From positions 1 through 46,692 of the IMG/VR virus record IMGVR_UViG_3300035183_000067: DNA of 46,692 nucleotides; one strand, 5' to 3'. The notes beneath the pieces were generated by a model. That model did no database searches. It was not told the DNA's origin and was given only the letters and a program-made list of their open reading frames with translations. This DNA is from a virus. Position 1 is the stretch's first letter. Each line of letters begins with the position of its first letter. The position numbers and the translations under genes are program-made. Shown here piece by piece: positions 15,743 through 25,811 of this stretch.

Positions 15743-17154
15743 GACACAGACTTCCAATAGCCTCTAGCATTGCTTCTAGAAGTGCTTCTGCAAACACTGA
15801 TGCAAAACTTGTCAACTGTTTTGTAGAAACACTTCCGGATAAGCAGCACCGAGCTGTAATCAAACGCCCGGGGCTGTCTGTGTATTCGTCTGTTACTCCT
15901 GCCCCCGGGCTTGGAATCCATGCTTGGGGAACAGACATCTACGCAGTCTTTGGGAACACTGTTTACAAGAATGGAGTTGCTCTTGCTGGGACAGTAGATT
16001 CTACTGCTAGGTATTGGTTTACTGAAGTTCCTCCAAGCCACGACGGGTCTCAGCCAGCAAGATTGGTTATGCACAATGGCGTTAAAGCATACACCATCTC
16101 TACTGGGGGAACAATTACACAGATTACTGACCCAGACCTACCTTTTCCTTTGGTAGCAGGTATCGCATATCTAGATACCTACACTTGCGTGCTGACTCCT
16201 AAAGCAGAGATATATAACTCTAATGGTGGAGACCCAACCAACTGGAATGCTTTGAACTTTCTTACTGCTCAGTTGGAACCTGCTCCGGGAGTTTGGATTG
16301 GGAAGCATCTGAACTACCTAATGGTTATTACTCAGTGGTCCACTGAATTCTTCTATGATGCTGCCAATCCAACAGGCTCTCCTTTCTCGCGTGTTGATGC
16401 TGCAAAATTGCAATTTGGGAGTTATGCAGCTAATTCTATTGTAGATATTGACGGAAATAAAATTTGGATTGCCAGAACTAGGAGCGGCTCTCCTTTTGTT
16501 GTTCTTTTGGAAGGGATGAACCCGTCTGTGGTCTCTACCAGACCCATTGAGAGAATTCTTGATGATGCAGATATGAACCAGCTATATGCTTGGGGATATA
16601 GAGACTACGGGCATGCTTTTTATGTGCTTAGCCTTAAAAGTGAAAATAAAACTCTTGTATATGATCTCCATGAGAAAGAGTGGTATCTGTGGAACTATAA
16701 TGGAGGATACTTTCCATTTGTAGGATATGCTCCTACAATTGAGCAAAAACACCTCATTCAACACGAATCAGACGGAAAGATATATTCTATTGATTCTAAC
16801 AATTTGGACGATGCTGGCACACCTATTACAGTAGAAGTAATTACTCCGATTTATGATGGTGGAACTACAGATAGAAAATCCATTTCTAGAATAGAAATTA
16901 TCGGAGATACCCAATCTGGAAGCACAGTTTATCTTTCTTGTTCCGACAACGATTACGCCTCTTTTGGAGGAACCTATAAGATAGACATGTCTAAAGAAAG
17001 AAAGTATGCAACTCGATTGGGAGCTTTTAGGAGAAGAGCTTTCCGTCTCCAGCATACTGATAACACTCCTTTGAGAATGACGTATCTTCAAATAGATGTA
17101 GAAATAGAGAGCGAAGATGTCCAACCAGATTCCTCCGCCTCCGCTGTACGCTAA
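15739..17154 (+). CDS. Packaged-DNA stabilisation protein, P22 gp10-like
   Basis: 471-aa protein starting MRHRLPIASSIASRSASA. It has the typical VNCFVETLPD and KRPGLSVYSS motifs at residues about 30-55 and a long beta-propeller-like region with repeated W/Y-rich blades. It should plug the connector and keep packaged DNA in the head. Overlap of 4 bases with the gp4-like gene gives the P22 gp4-gp10 order. Confidence 0.85.
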   Translation: MRHRLPIASSIASRSASANTDAKLVNCFVETLPDKQHRAVIKRPGLSVYSSVTPAPGLGIHAWGTDIYAVFGNTVYKNGVALAGTVDSTARYWFTEVPPSHDGSQPARLVMHNGVKAYTISTGGTITQITDPDLPFPLVAGIAYLDTYTCVLTPKAEIYNSNGGDPTNWNALNFLTAQLEPAPGVWIGKHLNYLMVITQWSTEFFYDAANPTGSPFSRVDAAKLQFGSYAANSIVDIDGNKIWIARTRSGSPFVVLLEGMNPSVVSTRPIERILDDADMNQLYAWGYRDYGHAFYVLSLKSENKTLVYDLHEKEWYLWNYNGGYFPFVGYAPTIEQKHLIQHESDGKIYSIDSNNLDDAGTPITVEVITPIYDGGTTDRKSISRIEIIGDTQSGSTVYLSCSDNDYASFGGTYKIDMSKERKYATRLGAFRRRAFRLQHTDNTPLRMTYLQIDVEIESEDVQPDSSASAVR

Positions 17155-17569
17155 GACAGACCAGCCAGTATGGCTAGATTGGTTTGTAAGAGTTGCTACT
17201 ATTGTTAACCAAACGGCGGCGTCGCAAGTAAACGATCACCAAGCTCTCCAAAATCTTCAAGGCGGAAATGCTACAGAGAGATACCATCTCTCCGCTTCTC
17301 AGTACGGCAATCTCACTGGAAATACAGCTCCCCCATTCTCAATTACTGTAGGCTCTTCTCCGTTCAGTTACCAAAATAGTTTAACTGGAGCTTTGGATGT
17401 AATTGTGAGAGGAGGAACAGTTTCTAATATTGAATTTTCTAGGGACGGTTCTTCTTGGTATCCTTTAGGGGTCACTCAAGGAATGTTTCATCTATCGCCG
17501 AGTGACTATTTGAGAGTTACTTATTCCTCTGCTCCAACTATGACTGGTGTTCCTAGAGGGTATTTGTAA
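17117..17569 (+). CDS. Tail spike/needle-type small protein
   Basis: 150-aa protein starting MSNQIPPPPLYAKTDQPVW. It has a helical region followed by ERYHLSASQYGNLTG, a motif common in the shaft of phage fibres, and a beta-rich C-terminus. It overlaps the gp10-like gene by 38 bases. Its place after gp10 recalls the tail-needle position of P22, but similarity to gp26 is not evident. Confidence 0.55.
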   Translation: MSNQIPPPPLYAKTDQPVWLDWFVRVATIVNQTAASQVNDHQALQNLQGGNATERYHLSASQYGNLTGNTAPPFSITVGSSPFSYQNSLTGALDVIVRGGTVSNIEFSRDGSSWYPLGVTQGMFHLSPSDYLRVTYSSAPTMTGVPRGYL

Positions 17570-17575
17570 AGAAAG

Positions 17576-18016
17576 ATGAAAATAGAAAAGTGGTTGTTTG
17601 ATCTTCTAAAAGAAACTGTTGACCCGTGGACAGTGCAGTGGCCATCTCTGACAAAAGAGCAGTGCATCGCTACTATCCTTGAGGGAGTTCGCCAAGGAGT
17701 TTCTTTCTTGATCGGATACAAAGAACATAAAACTGCTTTTTTGATTAATAAAGAGACCGAGTTTGTCGGAGACATCCACGTCTTTTCTGTAGCAACTACT
17801 CCGTGGGATATTGTCAAAGCTTCCCGCAAGATGATGAAATGGATTAAAACTGAATCTCCATTTATTAAGATTCGAGGCAAAAGTCATTTGAAAGACATCT
17901 TCACTTTAGCCAAAAGGAATAAGTGGGATATTGAAGGATACTCTAAAAAATCATTTGTAAATAAAGATGGCACTTTATCTGATGAAGTGATCTTCGGATT
18001 TGTTGTGAGGGAATAA
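17576..18016 (+). CDS. T7 gp13-type internal virion/assembly protein
   Basis: 146-aa protein with a GNAT-like layout: an N-terminal helix-rich part (TVQWPSLTKEQCIATILEG), central strands (HKTAFLINKETEFVGDIHV) and IKIRGKSHLKDIFTLAKRNK. Similar small proteins precede the ejection-protein genes in T7-like phages. No acetyl-CoA pyrophosphate loop is clear, so an enzyme is unlikely. The assignment rests on context. Confidence 0.5.
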   Translation: MKIEKWLFDLLKETVDPWTVQWPSLTKEQCIATILEGVRQGVSFLIGYKEHKTAFLINKETEFVGDIHVFSVATTPWDIVKASRKMMKWIKTESPFIKIRGKSHLKDIFTLAKRNKWDIEGYSKKSFVNKDGTLSDEVIFGFVVRE

Positions 18017-18019
18017 TAT

Positions 18020-18916
18020 ATGGGAAGCGCCGTAAGTAATATAGTTGGTGTTGCTGCTCCAATTGTGGGGGCTGTTTTTGGAGGTCCTGCTGGGGCGGCT
18101 ATTGGTGCAACAATTGGCGCGAAAGTCGCGCAGTCTCCCACTATTAAAAAACTAGATACTCTTGCTGGGCTAGCAAGCGGAGCTTATGGCTTAGCTACTG
18201 GCAATTGGGGTAGCTTTGGAGACTTAGGAAATATCTTCGGAAATCTTGGTGGAGGGGGAGTAAGAGGAGGAATCTTTTCTCTTCCCGGCAGTGCTTCTAC
18301 TCCAATCGGAATTCCGTCTTCGCCGGGGGGACTTTCTGGAATTCTTGGTGGGATGTCTTCTGGAGGATGGGGGAGTGTTGCAAAACTTGGGCTGTCTCTC
18401 TATGACATCTATTCTTCAGAGCAACAAAGAAAATTAGCAGAACAACTTGCAGCGCAAGCAGACCCATTTGCTGCACACCGGGCTTTCTATGCAAGCCAAC
18501 TCGCCAGACTTCAAGCTAACCCTGCTTCCTATATGGCCAATGATCCGTCCTATAAATTTATGATGGATCAAGGATTAGAGGCAATCCGCCGAAGAATGGC
18601 TGCTGGTGGGTATGCTCATAGCGGCAATGAACTTCTTGCTCTACAAGAGTATGGTCAAGGACTTGCTGCACAGACGCTGTTCCAAGAGAAGCAACGACTG
18701 GCTGCGTTGGCTGGCGCTGGCATTGATGGTGGAGCAACTGCTGCGAAGATCGCTCTGATGGGCCAACAAGCATTGCCGGATGCAATAGGAAGGGTTGCTG
18801 GGTTGTACGGAATCTTCTCAGGAGCAGATCGTCCGACTTCCCAAGAGTCCCGTCCTTCTGGGGGAACACTATACGGAATAACTCCGAGGCAGTATAGCGA
18901 GGCTTGGGGGTATTGA
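18020..18916 (+). CDS. DNA ejection / internal virion protein (small)
   Basis: 298-aa protein. Residues 1-50 are Gly/Ala/Val-rich and membrane-compatible (IVGVAAPIVGAVFGGPAG). A flexible Gly-rich segment (about 60-120) follows, then a helical Gln/Ala-rich region (SEQQRKLAEQLAAQ, MAAGGYAHSGNELLALQ). P22 gp7- and T7 gp14-like ejection proteins share this layout and insert into the host envelope during infection. It is followed two bases later by the next ejection gene. Confidence 0.7.
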   Translation: MGSAVSNIVGVAAPIVGAVFGGPAGAAIGATIGAKVAQSPTIKKLDTLAGLASGAYGLATGNWGSFGDLGNIFGNLGGGGVRGGIFSLPGSASTPIGIPSSPGGLSGILGGMSSGGWGSVAKLGLSLYDIYSSEQQRKLAEQLAAQADPFAAHRAFYASQLARLQANPASYMANDPSYKFMMDQGLEAIRRRMAAGGYAHSGNELLALQEYGQGLAAQTLFQEKQRLAALAGAGIDGGATAAKIALMGQQALPDAIGRVAGLYGIFSGADRPTSQESRPSGGTLYGITPRQYSEAWGY

Positions 18917-18917
18917 T

Positions 18918-20135
18918 ATGTCTGTAATCGGAAGTGCTCTCGAAACTTCTCAGGGTTTGGCTCAGCTCCAAGCTACCCAACTTGAGAACCAAAGAAGACA
19001 ACTTGCTCTCCAGACGGAGATGCGAAAACAAGCTGCTTGGCAAGAAATTGCTAACACAATGTCTTCGCCTGCTTCTCAAAGAGAGCAGGGCAAATCTTTG
19101 TCTTCTTCCGGAGAGCAAGCATTAAAGGAAGCAGGAGTATCTAAAGACACTCCATATTTTCATGCTGCTTCAAGAAGAGTGCTGGCAGATGTTAGCCAGA
19201 TTCAAGAGATTCAGCAACAAGCAAATGAATACCGAAGAATTGCAAGTATCTTGATGAAAGCAGACCCTCAAGAAGCTCTCAGATATCAAGATGAAGCTAG
19301 AAAGCTGGATGCTTCTGCGTCTCTTATCAACAAGAGAATTCACGAAACTATTAAGGAAGGCTTGGAAAGATATCACAATATTCTTGCTGGTGTTGTTGAA
19401 GGAGATGTAAATTCTTACAGAAATGCTATACGGCAAGCTCTAGAAGAGGGTTTGATTGATGCAGAAGACTTGGCACATCTCCCCACAGAAGAGCAATTTC
19501 TGAATGATCCCAATGTCTACCAAGCTATCAGACAAGAAGCAATGTCTTCAATGTCTGCTAAGGACAGGCTTTTGTTTAATCTCAGACAACAAGAACTAAA
19601 AGAACGGGAGACAAGAGACAGAGCAAAAGAAGAGCTAGAACGAGAAAAACTCGCTCGGCAAAAACAAAAAGATGCGTGGCAAAGAGAAAAGGAATCGCAA
19701 AAACCCAAAACTTTATCAAGAGAAGATAAACTTCTGAAAGAAGGTTATTCTGAAATCCAAAGACTTGGTGCTAGATACCAAACTTCAATTAACAATTTAC
19801 AAAAGAAATGGCAAACAGGAGTAATTACAGACCCAGAGGTATACAAACGAGAACTGAATAGAATTTATTCTCTATACCAAAATGATCTTCAAGGGATCAA
19901 AGACAAATACTACAATCTTGGAATTAATCTCCGCACCACTTACGATGTTGACAAACCGCAAACCAATAAACAAAAAGTTTCTATAAAACTTCCTTCTGGA
20001 TTTAAACCTTCTTCACAACAAGAAAAAGCAATTAAAGAAGCAGTAAAAGCAATTGAAAGTGGAAGAGACCCAGAAGGAGTAAAGAAACTTCTCGAATCTT
20101 ATTTGGGCCAAAAAGTAGAAATTGAACATGAGTGA
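18918..20135 (+). CDS. Coiled-coil DNA ejection protein
   Basis: 405-aa, strongly helical and charged protein (long coiled coils at about residues 10-50, 85-140 and 205-265, rich in Gln, Glu, Lys and Arg). It resembles P22 gp20/T7 gp15-type ejection proteins in position and composition. The stop overlaps the start of the following giant gene. Confidence 0.65.
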   Translation: MSVIGSALETSQGLAQLQATQLENQRRQLALQTEMRKQAAWQEIANTMSSPASQREQGKSLSSSGEQALKEAGVSKDTPYFHAASRRVLADVSQIQEIQQQANEYRRIASILMKADPQEALRYQDEARKLDASASLINKRIHETIKEGLERYHNILAGVVEGDVNSYRNAIRQALEEGLIDAEDLAHLPTEEQFLNDPNVYQAIRQEAMSSMSAKDRLLFNLRQQELKERETRDRAKEELEREKLARQKQKDAWQREKESQKPKTLSREDKLLKEGYSEIQRLGARYQTSINNLQKKWQTGVITDPEVYKRELNRIYSLYQNDLQGIKDKYYNLGINLRTTYDVDKPQTNKQKVSIKLPSGFKPSSQQEKAIKEAVKAIESGRDPEGVKKLLESYLGQKVEIEHE

Positions 20136-23100
20136 TATCCCAGATTTCAGCAAAGTCCCTCTTGTAGAATCCCCTAAAGAGGACTCTATCCCAGACTTCA
20201 GCGCTGTTCCTCTTGTGTCTGAACAGAAACCTGCTTCTTCTAAGCCAAAAACTGACAAGAAAAGTCTTCTTGAAGTTGGCAAGAAGATTGCTGAACCTGT
20301 TGTTGGAGTAGCAGAATTTGGCATTGGGAGTATTCTAGATATTCCTCAAGGGCTTGTTGCTGCTGGAGAACGGCTCGGAGCTGGTACTGCATCTTTTCTT
20401 TCTGGAAAAGGATATGCTACTGGAAGTGCTGCTGCGGAGAAAGCACGTCCTCTTTCTAAATATATTCCCAGCTATGAACTAAAAACAGAAACTGCAAAGA
20501 AGATCGGGGAAGTATTTGAGAAGGGCGTTGATACTGTAGCAGATTTGGCCTCTACTACGTTCAGAATGGCTCTTGGCCAGAGAGTTCCCTCCAAAGCGCT
20601 TGGAGAATCAGACAACGTAAAAGCCTTTGTCTCTGATGCTATTGGCGCAGGGATGTCTGTGGCTGCTGCAAAGGGAGTGCTTTCCATAAGAGCAAAAGTA
20701 CCTAAAAAAAGTTCTGCACAGGAATTGAAAAGTTCTGGACAGGAAACTGGAATTTATCCTATTAGGGGGCACGAAGAAATTCCAGTTGTAATGATTAAAG
20801 ATCATTACGATCCTACTGCTATTCCTCCGCGTCCTATCTATGGTCCTCTTCCAAACGGAAAGGTTCTTGAAGTTGCTCCGTTTGATCCTAAAGGAAAATT
20901 GTCCCCCGAATCGTATGAAGCTAACGTAAAAGCTGCTCTAGCTATTACTGAAAATGCTTTCCGCAGGGAACAAGGGATCGAACTTAAGAAAGACCCCCTG
21001 CACGGTAATTATGTCAATGCAATGAAGCAGCTTGGTCTGAGCCGTGCGTATGCTGATCTAGAAGCACAAAAAGCAAAAGAACCCGGACTAAAACCTGCTT
21101 TTGATGACAAGCTGTGGAAGAATAAAGAGCACGAGATTCTTGACGAGCACCTTGACAATCTGCTCGAAAATAGCTTCTTGCCGATGTGGGGGAAAACACA
21201 CACTTCGGATATCGTCAAGGGGCTAGAAGATGCTGGAATAGGAAAAGAGACTATTCTTTCTATTCTTCCTGAAAATGCCTCTTGGGAAAGTGCAGCTTCT
21301 CAAGAAGCAATCAATCGTTTCGCCTCTCAGGTTGCTAAGGGAGAAGATTGGTATGTTCTTGACCAAGGAACAGGTCAAGTTACACCCCTAGTAACTGTAG
21401 ATCGTGTTGATAGGAGAGCTCGTGGAAGCGAAATAATTATTAAGCGCAAGGGTGCTGGAAGCAATGAATTTGAAATCATTGATACTGGCCCCGATGTGAT
21501 GACTAATTGGATCGAGGGAGCCATCAACAGATGGGCACCCAAAGTTGATCCTAAAGCCCTTGGTGGAGTGGGAAAGAAAGGGTTCGGACAGGGAGGAGCA
21601 GTTGACCCAAGAGTTCTTGCAGAAGCCTTGGCTAAGGCTGGTCGTTCTGCTGAAGAGATTGTTGATTATCTCAACAAAGAGTACGGGGATGCCATCCGAA
21701 ACATTGCCCCTGCTATTGCCAGTAGGGCACTGAGCAATCAAAAAGATGTAACAGAGGGAATCAAGAACCTCTCTTCTAATCTTCCTACTAATAGCAAAAG
21801 TACTTCTGTTTTTGGTGGATTTGAAGTCTTTGAAGATACCCCCATCAAGGTACTTAACTCTGAAAACATAACTAATGAGTTTTATAAACTAGCAAACAAA
21901 TCCATTCTGGATAAACTCACCATTTTGGATACTCTTAAGAAGATTCCAAAAGATGAACTAGAAATTCTTTCTTCTGAGGATTTCTATCACGCTTTGGAAG
22001 CAGACCAAGCAAATCTTACTCCAACTCAAAGAGCGCTTCGGGACAAATACATTACTCCTCTTAGGGAGGAGCTTGTACGCATCTATAACAAGCTGAAGGA
22101 TGCAAACCTTGACCCTGACGTGGATGCGTCCACTTATGTTCCAAGGATTGTTCCTAAATACAATAAATTGTTTGACCCAGACAATCCAATTGCGTCAGGG
22201 ATTCGTCAAGGAACAACTTCACTTGGTGCAAAACCGGGACCACTTAAGTCAAGAAAGATGATGGCCCTTGTTGATGAACAAGGTAACCGTAAGATTGTAG
22301 AAATAGACGGAAGGAAAATCTTTGCTTTTGACGAACAAGGCAAACCGTTTCTTGTTGTAGAAACTGATAGAGTTCCGAAAAAGGGACAAGAGATCGGGGG
22401 ATTCCGTCTGGAAGATGCTACCACAAAAGAGATCGAGGCCAATACTCCTGTAAGATATAACAAGAATGCTCTAGTCAACTTCTTGTACTCTGTAGAGAGA
22501 ATGAGAAGGGCAGAAAGAGAGTTGGACTTTCTTAATACCCTCAAATCCTCTCCAGAGTGGAGAACTATTGCTGTTCCGTTCGGAGAAGGAATTCCTCCGC
22601 TTGGGTGGGCAGAGGCAGAGAATCCAGCTCTTCGGGGATGGTACATCGAGCCTCGCATCAGAGAGGCTCTAGATGATTTTGCCGGGAAAGGTCCTTCTGA
22701 TGTTGTTGCCTTCTTGGAGGGAGTAAATAGAATAATCGTCGGCTCTCTGTTTATCAATCCAGTCCCACACTTGTTGAACATTACTGACCACTGGTTTACT
22801 CAGAGAGGGCTTACTGGATGGGTAACGCCTTGGGGATTAAAGAGGCTTATTGACACTGCTCCCATTGCTGCAAAGGAAGTTCTTACACAAGGACCTTTGT
22901 ATAGAGAATTTCTAGCTAATGGCGCCAGTCTTCAGTGGGCTAGAGTTCTCACACAAGATTTTTATCAGAAACTCTTGCCGCAGCTCGAAAAAGACCCCGG
23001 TTTTGTTGAGATCGCCAAAGCTGTTGGGAAGAGCCCTGCAAAGCTTGTTCGATCTCTTTATAGGGGCGCTTCTCACATTATGTGGGCTCTCAGCGACGTA

Positions 23101-23931
23101 ATGCAAATGCAAGCCTATCTTGAGAAGAAAGCTAAACTTCAAAGCCAAGGCAGATATGAAAGTCTTGGGCAGGTATTCAGTGAAACAGACAAGCACATGC
23201 CTAACTATAGAGTTGCTCCTAGGATTGCAGAGAAAGAACTCTCTAGAGTCCTAGGAAACAAAGCTGGAAGCATTGTGTCTAGAGGCGCTTCTATTGTGAT
23301 GCGCGCTCCTTTGATTAACACGTTCGGAAGATACAAGTACGGACGTGCTGCATCCCTTGTTCACATGGCAAAGGATTTGATTAAAGGAGATATGAAAACC
23401 AAAGCAGAAGCTCTAGATAAAATCGCTGCCTTGGCTGTTGCAGTCTATCTAGTTTATCCTCTTCTCTCTAAAATCACGTCCTACCTCACTGGAGAGAACA
23501 TAGAAGCAGAGAAGTTTGGGGGATCAAAGGTACTGCAAACTTTCTATGATTTTGCTAATGGGGATAAAGATTATGATAGAGTGCTCAGCCTGTTCTGGCA
23601 GATGCCTCCATTGACTAAAGCAGGGGTTGAGCTTGCTTCCAATAGAGAGCTGTTTACTGGAAAACCTGTAATTTATCCCGGACAAGATATCGAAGGCAAG
23701 GGAATAGACTTGCTGGAGTATATCATGAAAAATGTTCCGGTTTTCCAGATGGGGGCAGCTCCGACTTACTTTGCCAAAGACCCAGAAGAGTTTTTGCTAC
23801 AGCAATTGGGAATGCGTAAGGTAGAGACAGAAGAAAGAAAAAAAGCTATTGCGAAGAAAATGAAGCAAAGACAGCTCAGACAACATTTGATGCAACGTAG
23901 AAAACGGGAAAACAAGAGGCAGGAAAGATGA
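20128..23931 (+). CDS. Large internal virion / ejection protein
   Basis: 1267-aa protein, the largest in the window. ATG 20128 is preferred to TTG 20122. The N-terminus carries a duplicated motif, IPDFSKVPLVE then IPDFSAVPLVS, which occurs at the N-terminus of several podovirus ejection proteins. A membrane-compatible segment lies near residue 1110 (ALAVAVYLVYPLLSKITSYL) and the tail is extremely basic. I see no lytic transglycosylase motif. It probably forms the envelope-crossing DNA channel. It overlaps the ATP-grasp gene by 4 bases. Confidence 0.78.
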   Translation: MSDIPDFSKVPLVESPKEDSIPDFSAVPLVSEQKPASSKPKTDKKSLLEVGKKIAEPVVGVAEFGIGSILDIPQGLVAAGERLGAGTASFLSGKGYATGSAAAEKARPLSKYIPSYELKTETAKKIGEVFEKGVDTVADLASTTFRMALGQRVPSKALGESDNVKAFVSDAIGAGMSVAAAKGVLSIRAKVPKKSSAQELKSSGQETGIYPIRGHEEIPVVMIKDHYDPTAIPPRPIYGPLPNGKVLEVAPFDPKGKLSPESYEANVKAALAITENAFRREQGIELKKDPLHGNYVNAMKQLGLSRAYADLEAQKAKEPGLKPAFDDKLWKNKEHEILDEHLDNLLENSFLPMWGKTHTSDIVKGLEDAGIGKETILSILPENASWESAASQEAINRFASQVAKGEDWYVLDQGTGQVTPLVTVDRVDRRARGSEIIIKRKGAGSNEFEIIDTGPDVMTNWIEGAINRWAPKVDPKALGGVGKKGFGQGGAVDPRVLAEALAKAGRSAEEIVDYLNKEYGDAIRNIAPAIASRALSNQKDVTEGIKNLSSNLPTNSKSTSVFGGFEVFEDTPIKVLNSENITNEFYKLANKSILDKLTILDTLKKIPKDELEILSSEDFYHALEADQANLTPTQRALRDKYITPLREELVRIYNKLKDANLDPDVDASTYVPRIVPKYNKLFDPDNPIASGIRQGTTSLGAKPGPLKSRKMMALVDEQGNRKIVEIDGRKIFAFDEQGKPFLVVETDRVPKKGQEIGGFRLEDATTKEIEANTPVRYNKNALVNFLYSVERMRRAERELDFLNTLKSSPEWRTIAVPFGEGIPPLGWAEAENPALRGWYIEPRIREALDDFAGKGPSDVVAFLEGVNRIIVGSLFINPVPHLLNITDHWFTQRGLTGWVTPWGLKRLIDTAPIAAKEVLTQGPLYREFLANGASLQWARVLTQDFYQKLLPQLEKDPGFVEIAKAVGKSPAKLVRSLYRGASHIMWALSDVMQMQAYLEKKAKLQSQGRYESLGQVFSETDKHMPNYRVAPRIAEKELSRVLGNKAGSIVSRGASIVMRAPLINTFGRYKYGRAASLVHMAKDLIKGDMKTKAEALDKIAALAVAVYLVYPLLSKITSYLTGENIEAEKFGGSKVLQTFYDFANGDKDYDRVLSLFWQMPPLTKAGVELASNRELFTGKPVIYPGQDIEGKGIDLLEYIMKNVPVFQMGAAPTYFAKDPEEFLLQQLGMRKVETEERKKAIAKKMKQRQLRQHLMQRRKRENKRQER

Positions 23932-25247
23932 ACATTCTTTTGATTGATAGTCAATCCTGCTTTCTTGATTTCGCTCTTCGTTGCAGAGAAGCAGGACACA
24001 ACATCAGGTGGTTTGTTGGTCCTAACAAGGACTTTAGCAGATCACTTACTGGGCTTGGGTTCAACATGAGGGTTCCTAGTTGGGAACCCCACATGAGGTG
24101 GGCAGACTTGATTGTCCTATCAGACAATGCCAAGTATCTGCACGACCTTGAGTCCTACAGGAACAAAGGATTCCCTATTTTTGGTCCTAACAAAGAGGTT
24201 GCTTCTTGGGAATTAATCAGGAAAAAAGGACAAGAAGTTCTAGCCAAGCACGGCATTGAAATCATTCCTGCTGCCTCTTTTAGAAACTATGATAAGGCTA
24301 TTGCCTATGTAAAAAGCACAATGAAAAGATACGTCTCCAAGCCTAACGGAGACGCAGACAAGGCATTGTCTTATGTTTCTAAATCTCCCGCAGATTTGGT
24401 CTTCATGCTAGAGAAGTGGAAGAAGAATGGGAAGCTAAAAGATGAATTCTTCCTGCAAGAATTCCGTCCCGGCATAGAGGTTGCCGTAGGCGGCTGGATG
24501 GGATTAAATGGATTCTCCCAGTGGTGGTGTGAGAACTTTGAGCACAAGAAGCTGATGAATGACGACAAGGGTGTCAACACTGGAGAGATGGGCACAGTCC
24601 TTAAATATGTTAAGGAGAGCCGCCTTGCTGACTATCTCTTGAAGCCTCTAGAAGCAGAACTCATCCGGCAAGGATATTCTGGCTATATTGATGTGTCTGC
24701 TATCATAGACAAAAATGGAAGGATTTGGCCTCTTGAGTTTACTTCAAGACCGGGGTGGCCTCTATTCCAAATTCAACAAGAAGTCCACAGAGGAGACCCA
24801 GCAGAGTGGATGTTGGATGCCTTGAACGGAGAAGATACCTTTGAACCTTCTACTGACATCTCTCTTGGTGTCGTCGTAGCGATGCCGGACTTTCCTTACT
24901 CTAGACTCACTAAGAAAGAGTGCTATGGATATCCGATATATGGTATAGATAATCTAAGCATCAGGAAACATGTTCACCCTGCCGAATGTGCTTGGGACAC
25001 TGCACCAGCAGAGGAAAATGGAAAGATTGTTGAAAAAGAGATGCTGGTGACTGCTGGAGATTATGTTCTCATCTGTACTGGATCGGCTTCTACGGTGGAA
25101 GAAGCAAAAGAAAAAGCCTATAAAATTGTGGAAAAGGTTGAGCTTCCTAATAGTCCTATTTATCGCACGGATATTGGATGCAGGTTGGAGAAACAACTTC
25201 CTGAATTGCAGAAATTGGGCTTTTGTACGGAGTGGAAATACAAATGA
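23928..25247 (+). CDS. ATP-grasp ligase, PurD-like
   Basis: 439-aa protein with the domain order of phosphoribosylamine-glycine ligase. The N-terminal part is Rossmann-like (MNILLIDSQSCFLDFALRC, GPNKEVASWE). The ATP-grasp core has KPNGDADKALSYV as the Gly-loop region, then QEFRPGIEVAVGGWMG and the metal/ATP-binding PLEFTSRPGWPLFQIQ. A C-terminal PurD-C-like domain follows. The family joins a carboxylate to an amine via an acyl phosphate. It is odd that it sits among virion and lysis genes, away from the minus-strand amidoligase cluster. Substrate unknown; it could modify a virion component or salvage purines. Confidence 0.8.
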   Translation: MNILLIDSQSCFLDFALRCREAGHNIRWFVGPNKDFSRSLTGLGFNMRVPSWEPHMRWADLIVLSDNAKYLHDLESYRNKGFPIFGPNKEVASWELIRKKGQEVLAKHGIEIIPAASFRNYDKAIAYVKSTMKRYVSKPNGDADKALSYVSKSPADLVFMLEKWKKNGKLKDEFFLQEFRPGIEVAVGGWMGLNGFSQWWCENFEHKKLMNDDKGVNTGEMGTVLKYVKESRLADYLLKPLEAELIRQGYSGYIDVSAIIDKNGRIWPLEFTSRPGWPLFQIQQEVHRGDPAEWMLDALNGEDTFEPSTDISLGVVVAMPDFPYSRLTKKECYGYPIYGIDNLSIRKHVHPAECAWDTAPAEENGKIVEKEMLVTAGDYVLICTGSASTVEEAKEKAYKIVEKVELPNSPIYRTDIGCRLEKQLPELQKLGFCTEWKYK

Positions 25248-25405
25248 CGGAAGAGGAAATCAAAGCTATCGTCAGAGAAACTGTAAAAGAAGTCATCGAA
25301 GAATTGGGAAGTAATCTAAGTAAAGCAATCGTCAAAAGAGGATTGCAGATGATCTTTGTGGGAATTGTTTCTTGGGTTGCTTTCCATTTTGGATTCAAGC
25401 AATAA
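25244..25405 (+). CDS. Small C-terminally anchored membrane protein
   Basis: 53-aa protein: acidic amphipathic helix MTEEEIKAIVRETVKEVIE, then one membrane segment (MIFVGIVSWVAFHFGF) at the C-terminus. ATG 25244 overlaps the previous stop. It lies in the lysis-type cluster, so a holin accessory or spanin-like role is possible. There is no diagnostic motif. Confidence 0.6.
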   Translation: MTEEEIKAIVRETVKEVIEELGSNLSKAIVKRGLQMIFVGIVSWVAFHFGFKQ

Positions 25406-25406
25406 G

Positions 25407-25811
25407 ATGAAACTCTACCTTAGACGATTTGAATATGGAACAAATTATACCATTGGCCGTCTATTTGTTGACGGAGAATATCAATGCTATACTCTTGAAG
25501 ACAAGGTACGAGACACTAAAGTGTTTGGTGAGACAGCTATTCCTGCCGGCAAATACAAGGTTGTAATTGACTACAGTCCCCGCTTCAAGAGAGAACTTCC
25601 TCATATCCTTAACGTTCCCGGATTTGAAGGAGTAAGAATCCATCCGGGGAACACCTCCGAAGATACTGAGGGATGTATTCTTGTGGGCAAAACTTGGGCA
25701 GGAACTAACTTCATAGGACAAAGTAGAAAAGCTTTTGAGGAACTCTTTGCAAAGATGCAAGCTGCTGTCGCTGCCAAAGAAGAAATTGAATTGGAGATTG
25801 AAAATGCCTAA
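25407..25811 (+). CDS. DUF5675-like protein, candidate cell-wall enzyme
   Basis: 134-aa protein starting MKLYLRRFEYGTNYTIGRLF. It carries YTLEDKVRD, a TAIPAGKYKVVIDYSPRF strand and the motif VRIHPGNTSEDTEGCILVG. The conserved His, Asn-Thr and Gly-Cys resemble the active-site layout of L,D-transpeptidase-like folds. No other muralytic enzyme is visible in the window, and this gene sits beside the holin-type gene, so it is the best candidate for the lysis enzyme (inference). AATAAG precedes the ATG. Confidence 0.65.
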   Translation: MKLYLRRFEYGTNYTIGRLFVDGEYQCYTLEDKVRDTKVFGETAIPAGKYKVVIDYSPRFKRELPHILNVPGFEGVRIHPGNTSEDTEGCILVGKTWAGTNFIGQSRKAFEELFAKMQAAVAAKEEIELEIENA

